NCBI RefSeq assembly: GCF_014851585.1
Contig: NZ_JACVAB010000001.1
Coordinates: 496,001-560,000 of the forward strand
Source: Agrobacterium sp. AGB01
Lineage (GTDB): Bacteria; Pseudomonadota; Alphaproteobacteria; Rhizobiales; Rhizobiaceae
Length of the DNA: 64,000 nucleotides
Direction of reading: 5' to 3'
Shown here: piece by piece, positions 8,111 to 17,590 of the stretch
How positions within the stretch are numbered: the first letter of the stretch is position 1
Layout of the letters: the number at the start of each line of letters is the position of its first letter
Notes under the pieces: generated by a model
What the model saw: only the letters and a program-made list of their open reading frames with translations
Databases searched by the model: none
What the model was told of the DNA's origin: nothing
Program-made: the position numbers and the translations under genes

Positions 8111-9616
8111 ATGGAACTTTTCGATAATCTCGCACTTGGTTTCAGCACGGCGTCGTCGTTTGGAAACCTGTTCTTCTGCCTGATTGGCGTGTTGCTGGGA
8201 ACCTTGATCGGCGTGTTGCCGGGCATTGGCGCAACGGCAACCATCGCCATGTTGTTGCCGATCACCTTCCAGCTTGAGCCGGTTTCGTCACTGATCATGC
8301 TGGCCGGTATTTATTACGGCGCGCAGTATGGTGGCTCAACCACCGCTATCCTGATCAATATGCCGGGCGAATCCTCATCTGCCGTAACGGCCATCGATGG
8401 TTATCAGATGGCCCGCAAAGGTAAGGCGGGTATAGCACTTGCCACAGCGGCAATTGGTTCGTTTTTTGCAGGAACAGTTGCGACATTCCTGGTGGCGATC
8501 TTTGCGCCGCCACTGACGGTGATTGCACTAAAGTTCGGTGCTGCCGAATATTTTTCACTGATGGTCGTCGGTCTGGTATCGTCGATTGCCCTGGCGCATG
8601 GCTCCATCGTGAAGGCACTGGCGATGGTGGTGCTGGGCCTGCTTCTCGGTCTTGTTGGCACCGATATCTACAGCGGTACACCGCGCTTCACGCTTGGCAT
8701 CCGAGAATATGCCGATGGCCTGAATTTCGTGGCGCTTGCAGTTGGTGTTTTCGGCATAGCGGAAATCCTGCGCAATCTCGAAGATGAACATTCCCGTTCG
8801 GTGCTGATGTCCAAAGTCAGCGGCCTATTGCCAAGCAAGGATGATTTCAAACGTATGATTGCGCCTATTCTGCGTGGAACCGTCATTGGCTCGGCTTTGG
8901 GTATTCTGCCCGGTGGTGGCGCAATCCTTGCTTCATTCGCGTCTTACACCGTTGAAAAACGTGTGTCGAAAAACCCTGAGGAATTCGGCCATGGTGCGAT
9001 TGCCGGTGTGGCCGGTCCAGAATCTGCCAATAATGCCGGAGCGCAGACATCCTTCATCCCGCTGCTGACGCTTGGCATTCCCGCCAATCCCGTTATGGCG
9101 CTAATGATTGGTGCGATGATCATTCAGGGCATTGTGCCCGGTCCAAATGTGGTGAGCGAACAGCCTGCCTTGTTCTGGGGTATCATTGCGTCGATGTGGA
9201 TTGGCAACCTGATGCTGGTGGTCTTGAACCTGCCGTTGATCGGGCTTTGGGTCAAATTGCTCACCATTCCCTATTACGTGCTGTTTCCGATCATCATGGC
9301 CTTCTGTGCCATCGGTGTTTACAGCGTCAACTCCAATGTCTTCGACCTCTACGCCGTCGCATTTTTTGGTTTCATTGGTTACGTGCTGGTGAAACTGCGC
9401 TGTGAGCCGGCGCCGCTGCTGCTCGGCTTCGTGCTTGGGCCGCTGTTGGAGGAGAACCTGCGCCGTGCCATGATCCTGTCGCGCGGCGATCCGACAACAT
9501 TCGTCACACGGCCGATCAGCGCCATCCTGTTGGCAATTGCAGCCTTGGTTCTGGTTGTCGTCTTCCTGCCAAGCGTCAAGGCAAAGCGTGAGCAGGTTTT
9601 TCAGGAAGAAGAATAA
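8111..9616 (+). CDS. tctA: tripartite tricarboxylate transporter large permease (TctA)
   Basis: A 501-residue polytopic permease. The N-terminal repeat shows [20 protein letters not shown] and [20 protein letters not shown]; the second repeat shows [20 protein letters not shown] and the matching [19 protein letters not shown]. These paired Gly/Pro-rich signatures define TctA. It starts ten bases after tctB with AGAGG before the ATG, and a terminator follows. It forms the secondary transporter core with TctB, loaded by TctC and driven by the ion gradient. Confidence 0.96.
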   Translation: MELFDNLALGFSTASSFGNLFFCLIGVLLGTLIGVLPGIGATATIAMLLPITFQLEPVSSLIMLAGIYYGAQYGGSTTAILINMPGESSSAVTAIDGYQMARKGKAGIALATAAIGSFFAGTVATFLVAIFAPPLTVIALKFGAAEYFSLMVVGLVSSIALAHGSIVKALAMVVLGLLLGLVGTDIYSGTPRFTLGIREYADGLNFVALAVGVFGIAEILRNLEDEHSRSVLMSKVSGLLPSKDDFKRMIAPILRGTVIGSALGILPGGGAILASFASYTVEKRVSKNPEEFGHGAIAGVAGPESANNAGAQTSFIPLLTLGIPANPVMALMIGAMIIQGIVPGPNVVSEQPALFWGIIASMWIGNLMLVVLNLPLIGLWVKLLTIPYYVLFPIIMAFCAIGVYSVNSNVFDLYAVAFFGFIGYVLVKLRCEPAPLLLGFVLGPLLEENLRRAMILSRGDPTTFVTRPISAILLAIAALVLVVVFLPSVKAKREQVFQEEE

Positions 9617-9640
9617 TCCTCATCGGGTCTCACTACCCGC

Positions 9641-9668
9641 AACCCCGGCATTTCCTGCCGGGGTTTTT
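9641..9668 (+). terminator. rho-independent terminator of tctCBA
   Basis: AACCCCGGCA / TGCCGGGGTT, a perfect 10-bp stem with a 5-base loop, then TTT. Confidence 0.9.
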
Positions 9669-9783
9669 CGTTGGTGAGTGTGTCGTCCGCGCCGTTATGT
9701 CATAGCGCGCATTCTGAAAATCAATTCCGATTTTGTGGGTGCTGTTGTACAATCGTGAAAATACCCCGCAGAAGGGATGCGCC

Positions 9784-10074
9784 ATGAAAAACGACGACGA
9801 CCTTGAGATGACGCCGGAAGAAGCCCGGCAGGATCATTGGGACATGTTGTGGTTTCTGGCGCGTAATGCCGGATTCGGGGCAAGCCTTGGCCTATTTATC
9901 GCGGCTGGTTTGATGTTCTTTGATATCGGCGGTCTTGGAACCCGGATTGAACATTCCCAAAATCCGCTGTTGCCAATGTTGCTGATTTCTCTGCCTCTTG
10001 TCACAACCTTTGCCGGTGCCGTGACGGCATCCGCAATCATGTTGATGCCGTATAAACGGCGTAAGGAAAGGTGA
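9784..10074 (+). CDS. small two-helix membrane protein, function unknown
   Basis: A 96-residue protein with an acidic N-terminus (KNDDDLEMTPEEARQDHWDM), two hydrophobic helices (about residues 32-50 and 62-85) and a basic end (KRRKER). The ATG at 9784 is preceded by AAGGGA; an in-frame ATG at 9733 lacks a site. I do not recognise a family. It stands alone, 63 bases before the slyX start codon at 10138 and 75 before the preferred one. Confidence 0.65.
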   Translation: MKNDDDLEMTPEEARQDHWDMLWFLARNAGFGASLGLFIAAGLMFFDIGGLGTRIEHSQNPLLPMLLISLPLVTTFAGAVTASAIMLMPYKRRKER

Positions 10075-10149
10075 GGTGACATTATGCCGTCGGTTGACAT
10101 TCTGCCGGTGTGGGTTGAATGCAGCACTGTTGAATAAATGAGGATATGC

Positions 10150-10362
10150 ATGCCGACTGATATGGAAGCGCGGGTAGTGTCACTGGAAGAAACGGTCGCC
10201 CATCAAAGCCGTGTTATCGATGAACTCTCGGATCAACTGGCGGAGCAATGGCGCGTCGTGGAACAAACGCGTGCCAAACTGGACCGTTTGACGGAGCGGT
10301 TTTTGAGCCTGGAAGAACAGTCATTGGACGCGCCCGCCATAACCAAGCCGCCACATTACTGA
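10150..10362 (+). CDS. slyX: SlyX family protein
   Basis: A 70-residue coiled-coil protein: heptad-like ARVVSLEETVAHQSRVIDEL, then a Pro-rich tail ending in KPPHY, the usual SlyX ending. Its cellular role is not established. I chose the ATG at 10150 because AGGA lies five bases before it; an in-frame ATG at 10138 overlaps that site. Confidence 0.85.
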   Translation: MPTDMEARVVSLEETVAHQSRVIDELSDQLAEQWRVVEQTRAKLDRLTERFLSLEEQSLDAPAITKPPHY

Positions 10363-10389
10363 AATCCCCACATTGCAGAGGTAACAGCA

Positions 10390-10929
10390 TTGATAGCAAC
10401 AGCAGCCGAAATCATCACCTTCTGGACAAATGCAGGTCCTGAAAAGTGGTTTGCCAAGGATGAGGATTTCGACCAGGAGTTCCATGATCGATTTAAAGCT
10501 GCGCATTTTGCAGCGGCTGCCCGTGAACTGGATGACTGGCTGAACAATGCGGAAAGTGCACTGGCTCTTCTGCTATTGTTGGATCAGTTCCCACGCAACT
10601 GTTTCCGCGGAACGGGCCATATGTATGCGACGGATTCGCTTGCTCGACATTTTGCCCATAAGTCCATCGCGCAAGGTCTTGATACGGCGGTCGATGAGGC
10701 GCTGTGCGTGTTTTTCTATATGCCGTTCATGCACTCGGAAGAGTTGGATGATCAGGAGTTCTGCTGCCGCCTGATCGAGATCATTGGTGGCCCGTCATTA
10801 CACCACGCCATCGAGCACCGTGACATCATCAAGCGCTTTGGCCGCTTTCCTCATCGCAACAGAATTCTCGGCCGCGACACGACGCCAGAAGAACAGGCGT
10901 TTCTCGATGAGGGTGGATTTGCCGGATAA
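10390..10929 (+). CDS. DUF924 family protein
   Basis: A 179-residue all-helical, probably cytosolic protein. Recognisable family features are the N-terminal IITFWTNAGPEKWFAKD, the LLLLDQFPRNCFRGTG motif near residues 57-72, and the C-terminal FGRFPHRNRILGR stretch. The start is a TTG at 10390 with AGAGG eight bases upstream. The biochemical role of the family is unknown. It is convergent with dnaJ. Confidence 0.85.
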   Translation: MIATAAEIITFWTNAGPEKWFAKDEDFDQEFHDRFKAAHFAAAARELDDWLNNAESALALLLLLDQFPRNCFRGTGHMYATDSLARHFAHKSIAQGLDTAVDEALCVFFYMPFMHSEELDDQEFCCRLIEIIGGPSLHHAIEHRDIIKRFGRFPHRNRILGRDTTPEEQAFLDEGGFAG

Positions 10930-10930
10930 T

Positions 10931-10967
10931 AAAAAGGCTGGAGATTGTCACAATCTCCAGCCTTTCA
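10931..10967. terminator. bidirectional terminator between the DUF924 gene and dnaJ
   Basis: AAAGGCTGGAGATTG and its exact complement (10933-10947 and 10951-10965) form a 15-bp stem with a 3-base loop, bordered by A and T on both sides, between two convergent genes. Confidence 0.93.
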
Positions 10968-10991
10968 ATTTTATGCCGTTACGTCAGACTC

Positions 10992-12119
10992 TTAGCCGTC
11001 AAAGAATTCCTTCATGCGGGCAAAGAAACCCGACGATTCCGGGTTGTTTTCCTTCGACGAAAGCTGCTCGAATTCCTGTAGCAACTCTCTTTGACGTTTG
11101 CTGAGTTTCTGCGGCGTTTCGATCTGGATCTGGATATAGAGATCGCCCGTCTGCGCAGAACGTAGCACCGGCATGCCCTTACCCTTCAAACGGAACTGTT
11201 TGCCGGCCTGTGTGCCCTCAGGCACGGAGACACGCGATTTTGTGCCATCCAGTGTCGTTACATCGAATGTACCGCCTAGAGCTGCCGTAGTCATCGAAAT
11301 TGGCACGGCGCAGTAAAGATCTGCACCATCCCGCTGGAAAAATTCGTGCGGTTTTACAGACAGGAAGATGTACAGGTCACCGGTCGGTCCACCGCGCATG
11401 CCGGCTTCACCTTCGCCCTGCAGACGAATGCGTGTGCCGTCTTCGATACCCGACGGAATGTTGACGGAAAGCGAACGTTCTTCGGTGACACGTCCCTGGC
11501 CATGGCACTTGCCGCACGGGTCGGTGATTGTTTGACCTCGACCATGACAGGTAGGGCAAGTGCGCTCGACCGAGAAGAAACCTTGCGCTGCGCGCACACG
11601 ACCGGAACCCTGGCAGGTGCCACAGGTCTTGGGCTGCGTGCCGGGCTTGGCGCCAGAACCAGTGCATACGTCGCAGGTGATCGAGGTCGGGACTCGGATC
11701 TGCGCCGTTTTGCCAGTAAAGGCTTCTTCAAGCGAGATTTCCATGTTGTAGCGCAAGTCAGCGCCACGTTCGCGGCCTCCGGATGAACGGCGTGCGCGAC
11801 CGCCACCCATCATCTCGCCGAAGATGTCTTCGAAGATGTCGGAGAAGCCGCCATTGGCGAAACCACCGCCACCACCGCCACCCATGCCGCCTTGCTCAAA
11901 GGCAGCGTGACCGAAACGATCATAGGCCGCGCGCTTTTGCGGGTCCTTCAGCGTTTCATAGGCTTCGTTGATTTCTTTGAATTTCTTTTCAGACTCGGCG
12001 TCATCTGGATTTTTGTCCGGATGATACTTCATTGCAAGTTTGCGAAAGGCGCTTTTCAGCTCCTTTTCATCGGCGGACTTGCTCACACCGAGGGTTTCGT
12101 AAAAGTCTGCTTTCGCCAT
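10992..12119 (-). CDS. dnaJ: chaperone DnaJ
   Basis: A 375-residue Hsp40 co-chaperone that delivers unfolded clients to DnaK and stimulates its ATPase. The J domain carries HPD in [10 protein letters not shown], a Gly/Phe-rich linker with a run of seven Gly (near residue 80) follows, then four zinc-binding repeats of the CxxCxGxG type ([32 protein letters not shown]) at about 145-210, and the client-binding C-terminal domain. The start at 12119 ([12 protein letters not shown]) is preferred to an in-frame ATG six codons upstream, which adds MGRVIF. It lies 86 bases downstream of dnaK in the same direction. Confidence 0.97.
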   Translation of the reverse strand: MAKADFYETLGVSKSADEKELKSAFRKLAMKYHPDKNPDDAESEKKFKEINEAYETLKDPQKRAAYDRFGHAAFEQGGMGGGGGGGFANGGFSDIFEDIFGEMMGGGRARRSSGGRERGADLRYNMEISLEEAFTGKTAQIRVPTSITCDVCTGSGAKPGTQPKTCGTCQGSGRVRAAQGFFSVERTCPTCHGRGQTITDPCGKCHGQGRVTEERSLSVNIPSGIEDGTRIRLQGEGEAGMRGGPTGDLYIFLSVKPHEFFQRDGADLYCAVPISMTTAALGGTFDVTTLDGTKSRVSVPEGTQAGKQFRLKGKGMPVLRSAQTGDLYIQIQIETPQKLSKRQRELLQEFEQLSSKENNPESSGFFARMKEFFDG

Positions 12120-12205
12120 GAAGATAACACGCCCCAAAATGGATTTCCGGCTGCACGAGGCAGCCGGATTTTAGTCATTCAATCAAGTACGTTCAGAAGC
12201 CAGCA

Positions 12206-14110
12206 TTAAGCAGACTTCTTGTCGTCCTTGATTTCCTCGTAATCTGCATCGACGATATCGTCCTTGGCGCCTTCAGCATTGCCTTCACCGGCTTCTGCCT
12301 GCTGCGCTTCGTAGATCGCCTGACCAAGCTTCATGGAGACTTCCATGAGTGTCTGGGTCTTGGCCTGAATATCGTCTGCATCCGGCTCGGAAGCTTCAAC
12401 GGCTGTCTTGAGCGATGCAATTGCATCTTCAATAGCCTTGCGGTCTGCTTCCGAAACCTTGTCGCCATACTCCGTCACCGACTTTTCGGTCGAGTGGATG
12501 AGGCTTTCAGCCTGGTTCTTGGCTTCAACGCCTGCACGACGTTTCTTGTCGGCTTCAGCATTGGCTTCCGCGTCCTTGACCATCTTTTCGATGTCCGCGT
12601 CGGACAGACCACCAGATGCCTGAATGCGGATCTGCTGTTCTTTGCCTGTGCCCTTGTCCTTGGCGGATACCTGAACGATACCGTTGGCGTCGATGTCGAA
12701 GGTCACTTCGATCTGCGGAACGCCGCGTGGTGCCGGTGGCAGGCCAACCAGGTCGAACTGGCCGAGAAGCTTGTTGTCCTGTGCCATTTCGCGCTCGCCC
12801 TGGCTGACGCGGATGGTTACGGCAGACTGGCTGTCTTCAGCGGTCGAGAAGGTCTGGCTCTTCTTTGTCGGGATCGTCGTGTTGCGGTCGATCAGACGGG
12901 TGAAGACGCCACCCAGTGTTTCGATGCCCAGCGACAGCGGAGTTACGTCGAGAAGCAGAACATCCTTGACGTCGCCCTGCAGAACGCCAGCCTGAATGGC
13001 AGCGCCCATGGCAACAACTTCGTCAGGGTTTACGCCCTTGTGCGGCTCTTTGCCGAACAACTGCTTTACGATTTCCTGCACCTTAGGCATACGGCTCATG
13101 CCGCCAACCAGAACGACTTCGTCGATCTCGGAGGCAGATACGCCAGCGTCCTTGAGAGCGGCCTTGCACGGCGCAACGGTGCGCTGAACGAGGTCATCAA
13201 CCAGGCTTTCGAACTTGGCGCGTGTCAGCTTCAGTGTCAGGTGCTTTGGACCGGTTGCGTCTGCCGTGATGAATGGCAGGTTGATTTCGGTCTGCTGCGA
13301 AGACGAAAGCTCGATCTTTGCCTTTTCTGCGGCTTCCTTGAGACGCTGCAGCGCAAGCTTGTCGCCCTTCAGGTCAATGCCCTGATCCTTCTTGAATTCA
13401 CCGGCCAGATATTCGACCAGACGCATGTCGAAGTCTTCACCACCAAGGAACGTGTCGCCATTGGTGGACTTTACTTCAAATACGCCATCGCCGATTTCCA
13501 GAACGGAAATATCGAAGGTGCCACCGCCAAGGTCATAAACAGCAATCGTCTTGCCGTCCTTCTTGTCGAGGCCGTAAGCGAGAGCAGCCGCAGTCGGCTC
13601 GTTGATGATGCGCAGAACTTCAAGACCGGCGATACGGCCAGCATCCTTGGTTGCCTGACGCTGTGCATCGTTAAAGTAGGCAGGAACCGTGATAACGGCC
13701 TTTTCGACCTTCTCACCAAGGTAAGCCTCTGCGGTTTCCTTCATCTTCTGAAGAATCATCGCGGAGATCTGCGATGGGGAATATCCCTTGCCCTGGGCTT
13801 CTACCCATGCATCACCGTTATCGCCCTTGACGATTTCGAAAGGAACGAGGCCCTTGTCCTTGGCAACGGTCGGGTCGTCATAACGACGGCCAATCAGACG
13901 CTTTACCGCGAACAGTGTGTTTGTCGGGTTCGTTACAGCCTGACGCTTGGCAGGCTGGCCAACCAGACGCTCACCATCGTCGCTGAACGCAACCATAGAA
14001 GGGGTGGTGCGTGCACCCTCTGCATTTTCAATGACCTTGGTGTCCTTGCCGTCCATAACTGAGACGCAGGAATTGGTCGTGCCAAGGTCGATACCGATTA
14101 CTTTTGCCAT
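12206..14110 (-). CDS. dnaK: molecular chaperone DnaK (Hsp70)
   Basis: A 634-residue Hsp70, the usual length. The ATPase domain begins [18 protein letters not shown] and includes [35 protein letters not shown] and [14 protein letters not shown]; the substrate-binding domain follows [18 protein letters not shown], and the C-terminus is acidic ([18 protein letters not shown]). AAGGAGAG sits six bases before the ATG at 14110. The open frame extends to 14281, but the added residues are unrelated to Hsp70. A heat-shock-type promoter lies 111-141 bases upstream. Confidence 0.98.
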   Translation of the reverse strand: MAKVIGIDLGTTNSCVSVMDGKDTKVIENAEGARTTPSMVAFSDDGERLVGQPAKRQAVTNPTNTLFAVKRLIGRRYDDPTVAKDKGLVPFEIVKGDNGDAWVEAQGKGYSPSQISAMILQKMKETAEAYLGEKVEKAVITVPAYFNDAQRQATKDAGRIAGLEVLRIINEPTAAALAYGLDKKDGKTIAVYDLGGGTFDISVLEIGDGVFEVKSTNGDTFLGGEDFDMRLVEYLAGEFKKDQGIDLKGDKLALQRLKEAAEKAKIELSSSQQTEINLPFITADATGPKHLTLKLTRAKFESLVDDLVQRTVAPCKAALKDAGVSASEIDEVVLVGGMSRMPKVQEIVKQLFGKEPHKGVNPDEVVAMGAAIQAGVLQGDVKDVLLLDVTPLSLGIETLGGVFTRLIDRNTTIPTKKSQTFSTAEDSQSAVTIRVSQGEREMAQDNKLLGQFDLVGLPPAPRGVPQIEVTFDIDANGIVQVSAKDKGTGKEQQIRIQASGGLSDADIEKMVKDAEANAEADKKRRAGVEAKNQAESLIHSTEKSVTEYGDKVSEADRKAIEDAIASLKTAVEASEPDADDIQAKTQTLMEVSMKLGQAIYEAQQAEAGEGNAEGAKDDIVDADYEEIKDDKKSA

Positions 14111-14130
14111 TCTACTCTCTCCTTGAAGCG

Positions 14131-14167
14131 AGTTGTCGGAACCCCGGTAGGCATTCCATTGACAACT
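14131..14167 (-). promoter_or_regulatory. inverted repeat in the dnaK leader
   Basis: On the minus strand AGTTGTC pairs with GACAACT, and inside it GGAA pairs with TTCC after a 3-base bulge. The structure ends six bases before the ribosome-binding site of dnaK. It could affect translation or mRNA stability; no known element is recognised. Confidence 0.4.
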
Positions 14168-14220
14168 CCTTGACTTGGATTGTCTTGATATCTGTTCAGC
14201 ATTTTTGCTGTTCTGGGGCG

Positions 14221-14251
14221 TATATAAGGAGCGATTTTTCCGGCTGCAAGG
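14221..14251 (-). promoter_or_regulatory. RpoH (sigma32)-type promoter for dnaK
   Basis: Read on the minus strand: CCTTGCAG (14244-14251) and CCTTATATA (14221-14229) separated by 14 bases, resembling the CTTG / C-rich TAT heat-shock promoter pattern of alphaproteobacteria. The rest of the gene-free stretch up to 14424 shows nothing further that I can identify. Confidence 0.6.
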
Positions 14252-14424
14252 CGGTAAGCGGTGTGGAATGCGGCAAAACAAAAGAAATGGAATGGCCTAC
14301 CACAGTTTATTGCCACAACATGCGTTCCAGCCGTCGAACTCCTGAGCTCATATAGGTGCTGCTGGGCGAATAATTAGAAAAAATGACATTTTGGTATATT
14401 TTTTCTGGGAGGATCAACTCAAAT

Positions 14425-14448
14425 AAAAACGGCCCCGAGGCGGGGCCG
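14425..14448 (-). terminator. rho-independent terminator of the cysteine peptidase gene
   Basis: CGGCCCCG-AGG-CGGGGCCG; on the minus strand it is followed by TTTTTATTT. It lies 26 bases after the stop of the 14474-15070 gene. Confidence 0.88.
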
Positions 14449-14473
14449 CAATTGTCACGGAATTTCACTTATG

Positions 14474-15070
14474 TCAAATGGCGAGCCACTTGCGCGGTGA
14501 ATCCGGCGACTGGATTTTCAGCCACTTCAGATTGACTCTGTGCCAGGGCTTTACTTCATTCGTTCGGTTGTCGAGCACGTAGTCACCCTGGTCTGTTGTC
14601 ACAACAAGTACGGCATGGCCGATGCCATTTGGCAAGCGGGCGACCGCGATACGCAGGGCGCCGGAGGGCCAGCCAGCAGCAAGCAGTTTGTGGCGTTTTG
14701 TCAGTGCGTAATCTTCGCAATCGCCTTGTGTGACATTAATCTCCCAAGCGTCATTATCATCTTGATCTGACGTGTATTTTATGGCGCGGTTGATGCTGCT
14801 GTTGATGTTTTTCAGCTGGCTCATCTTGTCGGGTGACAAAGATACTTTTTTACCGCTGCCTTGAACATCGCAATCTGCAGAGTTGGTTGTGCAGAAACTC
14901 GCGAAAGAAAATGGAGCAATAGTTGTGCGGCGGGTCGAAATATGCTGATCCGGCTTCGGGGCAGCGCTGCGCGCCAATCCACTTAAGGGGGCCGCAGCGA
15001 GGCTGCTGCTACCTGCCATTAACATAGCGAAAGACAGGAATGTTGCAGTTGCTGTTTTCTTGATAAGCAT
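14474..15070 (-). CDS. transglutaminase-like cysteine peptidase (BTLCP/LapG type)
   Basis: A 198-residue protein with a Sec signal peptide (residues 1-26, hydrophobic core ATFLSFAMLMAG). The catalytic triad of the family is visible: Cys in QGDCEDYALTKR, His in GIGHAVLVV and Asp in DYVLDNRTNE. The family includes LapG, a periplasmic protease controlled by the c-di-GMP receptor LapD that cuts large adhesins. No lapD-like gene or adhesin is in this window, so the target is unknown. It sits next to, and divergent from, the polysaccharide-export locus. It has its own terminator. Confidence 0.85.
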   Translation of the reverse strand: MLIKKTATATFLSFAMLMAGSSSLAAAPLSGLARSAAPKPDQHISTRRTTIAPFSFASFCTTNSADCDVQGSGKKVSLSPDKMSQLKNINSSINRAIKYTSDQDDNDAWEINVTQGDCEDYALTKRHKLLAAGWPSGALRIAVARLPNGIGHAVLVVTTDQGDYVLDNRTNEVKPWHRVNLKWLKIQSPDSPRKWLAI

Positions 15071-15390
15071 GTTAGCCCCGTTTCATTGCAACCTGAATTG
15101 TTTTTATTTGGATGCTTGATATCAGGTAGTTTTTGCGGGCCAGTTAAGTGTGTATTTAAAATTTTAATGGTTGTAATTTAATTACTCAATCTGGACATAT
15201 AAGTGCCATAAGGATTCTCGACGGTTTGCTTGTTTATTGAATTTCCTGCTCGGCAGGTAAATTGAGTGATATAAATGTGACGGTTTCCAGGGGTTGGAGA
15301 GGCCGGCATTTATTGTTTTAAGCCTACTGTATTGCGCCATAACGCCGTGTGGCTTATGGAGTTTGTGATTTAAAGGGACTTGATTATATT
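15071..15390. other. AT-rich divergent intergenic region
   Basis: 320 bases without a gene between the divergent peptidase and Wza-like genes, so it must hold both promoters. It contains a bulged inverted repeat at 15240-15263 (AATTT-CCTGC, loop TCG, GCAGG-T-AAATT) about 130 bases before the Wza-like start. I could not define -35/-10 elements with confidence. Confidence 0.5.
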
Positions 15391-16599
15391 ATGCGTTTTT
15401 CGAGTGTGTTGCTTTTAAGCACAGCAGTTCTTTCTGGCTGCACTGTAACCTCTTCTTCGGGGCCGGATTTTAGGTCGATCGAATCTCAGGCATCCGTCAA
15501 GCTTGTCGCTGACAAGAAGGGTGGCAATAAGGGCGTTGCAGGCATCGATTATGCGCTGATTGAAATCAACAGCCGAGTGCTTGGTTATATCGGTGGTGCA
15601 ACGGGTGGTAGCATGGCGACCGGCTTCGGCGGTGGACGCGGCGGTCCTCCATCTCTGCCGCTTGGCGTTGGCGACGTTGTTCAAGTCTCAGTCTTTGAAT
15701 CGCAGGCTGGCGGTCTGTTTATACCGCAGGAGGCTGGTAGCCGACCGGGCAATTATGTTTCCTTACCTGTCCAAACTATTTCGCGTGATGGTACGGTGAG
15801 TGTGCCTTATGCTGGCCGCGTACGTGCGGCAGGGCGTTCGGTTGAAGAGGTTCAGGCCGATCTCGAAGAGCGCCTGGCAAATCGCGCCATCGAACCGCAG
15901 GTCATGATCAACAAGGTCAGCAGCCGTTCCGCGCAGGTTTCCGTTCTGGGCGACGTCAAATCCGCTGCCAAAATTGACCTAAGCGAAGCTGGTGAGCGTA
16001 TTCTTGACGTGATCTCTGAAGCTGGTGGCTTGAGTTCGCCGGGCATTGAATCTTATGTCACACTTATTCGTAATGGTCGCTCTGCGAAGGTCCATTACGA
16101 CTATCTGACCAGCCATCCGCAGGAAAACATCTATGTGATGCCCGGCGATGTGGTGATGGTTGATCGTGAACGTCGTACATTCATGGCCTTTGGTGCTTCT
16201 GGTCTGAACGGTCGTTTCGATTTCGAAGAGTCTGAACTGAAATTGTCTGATGCACTCGGCAAGGCCGGTGGCTTGCTGGATTCAAGAGCCGATCCGGCGC
16301 AGGTCTTCCTGTACCGCGTCGTCAATCGCGACCTGCTGGTAAAGCTTGGCCTTGATACTTCGAAGTTCGTCAAAGACGAGGTTCCTGTGATCTTCCGGGC
16401 AAACTTGAGAGATCCAGCCACGTTCTTTGCGGTTCAGAAGTTCCCGATGCAGGACAAAGACATTGTCTATGTTACCAACTCGGATGCAATCGAACTGTAC
16501 AAGGTTCTTGATCTGGTTGGTTCTGTACCTGCGACCGCAGCGGACGTTTCGAGTGACGTTCTTGCCACCCGCAATTCGGTTCGGGCACTTAAAAATTAA
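15391..16599 (+). CDS. Wza-like polysaccharide export outer-membrane lipoprotein
   Basis: A 402-residue exporter subunit. The N-terminus is a lipoprotein signal with lipobox LSGC (residues about 14-17). The polysaccharide-export domain begins LPLGVGDVVQVSVFE and includes TISRDGTVSVPYAGRVRAAG; SLBB-type repeats follow (SVLGDVKSAAKIDLSEAGER, then VMPGDVVMVD, then a second block near 290-400). Such proteins form the outer-membrane ring for capsule or exopolysaccharide and work with a Wzc-type copolymerase, which is encoded two genes downstream. The ATG at 15391 was chosen since it places the lipobox correctly; a GTG 42 bases upstream would bury it. Confidence 0.9.
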   Translation: MRFSSVLLLSTAVLSGCTVTSSSGPDFRSIESQASVKLVADKKGGNKGVAGIDYALIEINSRVLGYIGGATGGSMATGFGGGRGGPPSLPLGVGDVVQVSVFESQAGGLFIPQEAGSRPGNYVSLPVQTISRDGTVSVPYAGRVRAAGRSVEEVQADLEERLANRAIEPQVMINKVSSRSAQVSVLGDVKSAAKIDLSEAGERILDVISEAGGLSSPGIESYVTLIRNGRSAKVHYDYLTSHPQENIYVMPGDVVMVDRERRTFMAFGASGLNGRFDFEESELKLSDALGKAGGLLDSRADPAQVFLYRVVNRDLLVKLGLDTSKFVKDEVPVIFRANLRDPATFFAVQKFPMQDKDIVYVTNSDAIELYKVLDLVGSVPATAADVSSDVLATRNSVRALKN

Positions 16600-16710
16600 A
16601 CATAATAATGGAAGCCGGTCAGGCTTTCTTTATTAATATTGCGTTAATCGTCCGTCTGTGTGATGGATTGAAAACAGATACTTATAGCCATTTGTTTTGG
16701 GGATATTTGC

Positions 16711-17433
16711 ATGGTTATTGTCAAGCATATGCTTGGGTTGCTCTCAGCTGCAGCCATCGTTGTAGTGGCTGGGCAGTCTTCGGCAATCGCTCAGGCAACT
16801 GCACCGCAAGTTGAGGCTCCCGCAGTTGAGCAAGTTAGCACTCCTGCTGTTGAGCAGGCTGCTCCGGCGCCCGTTGTTGTGTCAAGAGCGGAAGGTGAGG
16901 CTATTGGTGCCTTCCTCGTTCGTATTCAGTCAGGCATAGCTGACGGTAGCGTCGAAGACGAAGCTATGGCGGAGCAGATTGCATTACTTTTGCCACCTGA
17001 AACCACGGTAACAGATGCGACGCGTTCGATTGTGGATGAGGTTCTTGCGTTTGCTAAGACGAATCCTACATCTGCGGAAGCTGTGGGCGATGGTCTGGCG
17101 TTGGCCGCAAATGCTGCAAGCAACGCGAATAACGCAGCTCTTGCCCGAATGATCCGTGTTCGAGTTGAAGGTGCGGCTGGTCTGCTCGCTCAGGCATTCT
17201 CTGACAACTTTACCGCGACTGCCGCTGGAGGTGGAGCTGCAGGTGCTGCTGGCGCAGGTGGCGGTGGCGCTATCGGAGGCGCTGCAGGTGCCGTTGGTGG
17301 CGGTAACGCAGGTTTTAGTGAAGGGTCTTCGCCGGTGACGCAAACGAATTCGACAAACGCACCGACCGGTGGTAGCAGCGTGAATTTTACGACGGGCAAT
17401 ACCACAATTGTTGGCGATGTGAGCCCAGGTTAA
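16711..17433 (+). CDS. Ala/Gly-rich secreted protein of unknown function
   Basis: A 240-residue protein that I cannot assign. Residues 1-28 form a signal peptide ending SSAIAQA. A Pro/Val/Glu-rich stretch with repeated APxVE units (about 30-55) precedes a helical middle part (60-160, with a VVSRAEGEAIGAFLVRIQSG start). Then comes a low-complexity segment almost wholly Gly and Ala (about 170-200) and a Ser/Thr/Asn-rich end. There are no cysteines. It lies between the exporter and kinase genes, so it may be an envelope or extracellular partner of the polysaccharide machinery; this is inference from place only. Confidence 0.75.
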   Translation: MVIVKHMLGLLSAAAIVVVAGQSSAIAQATAPQVEAPAVEQVSTPAVEQAAPAPVVVSRAEGEAIGAFLVRIQSGIADGSVEDEAMAEQIALLLPPETTVTDATRSIVDEVLAFAKTNPTSAEAVGDGLALAANAASNANNAALARMIRVRVEGAAGLLAQAFSDNFTATAAGGGAAGAAGAGGGGAIGGAAGAVGGGNAGFSEGSSPVTQTNSTNAPTGGSSVNFTTGNTTIVGDVSPG

Positions 17434-17590
17434 ATTAAAGTTATGTTCCTCATACTTTCATCCAAACTAAAAGTTTGAAATTTGATGAGGAGCATAATTA
17501 GGCCCAGAACTTTCGGCATCTACTTTAGACGTTACAGTGGTATTTTATCACCTAATCTATCCTGAAGTACCGTATTTCAGAGGTGAAAGT

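Noticed and set aside
12494-14062. 522-residue open frame on the plus strand
   Set aside because: It is the exact antisense of dnaK. Long antisense frames opposite Hsp70 genes are a known codon-bias artefact; it has no ribosome-binding site or family features.
17537-17590. GTG start 18 codons upstream for the Wzc-like protein
   Set aside because: No ribosome-binding site; the TTG at 17591 has AGAGG at the right distance.
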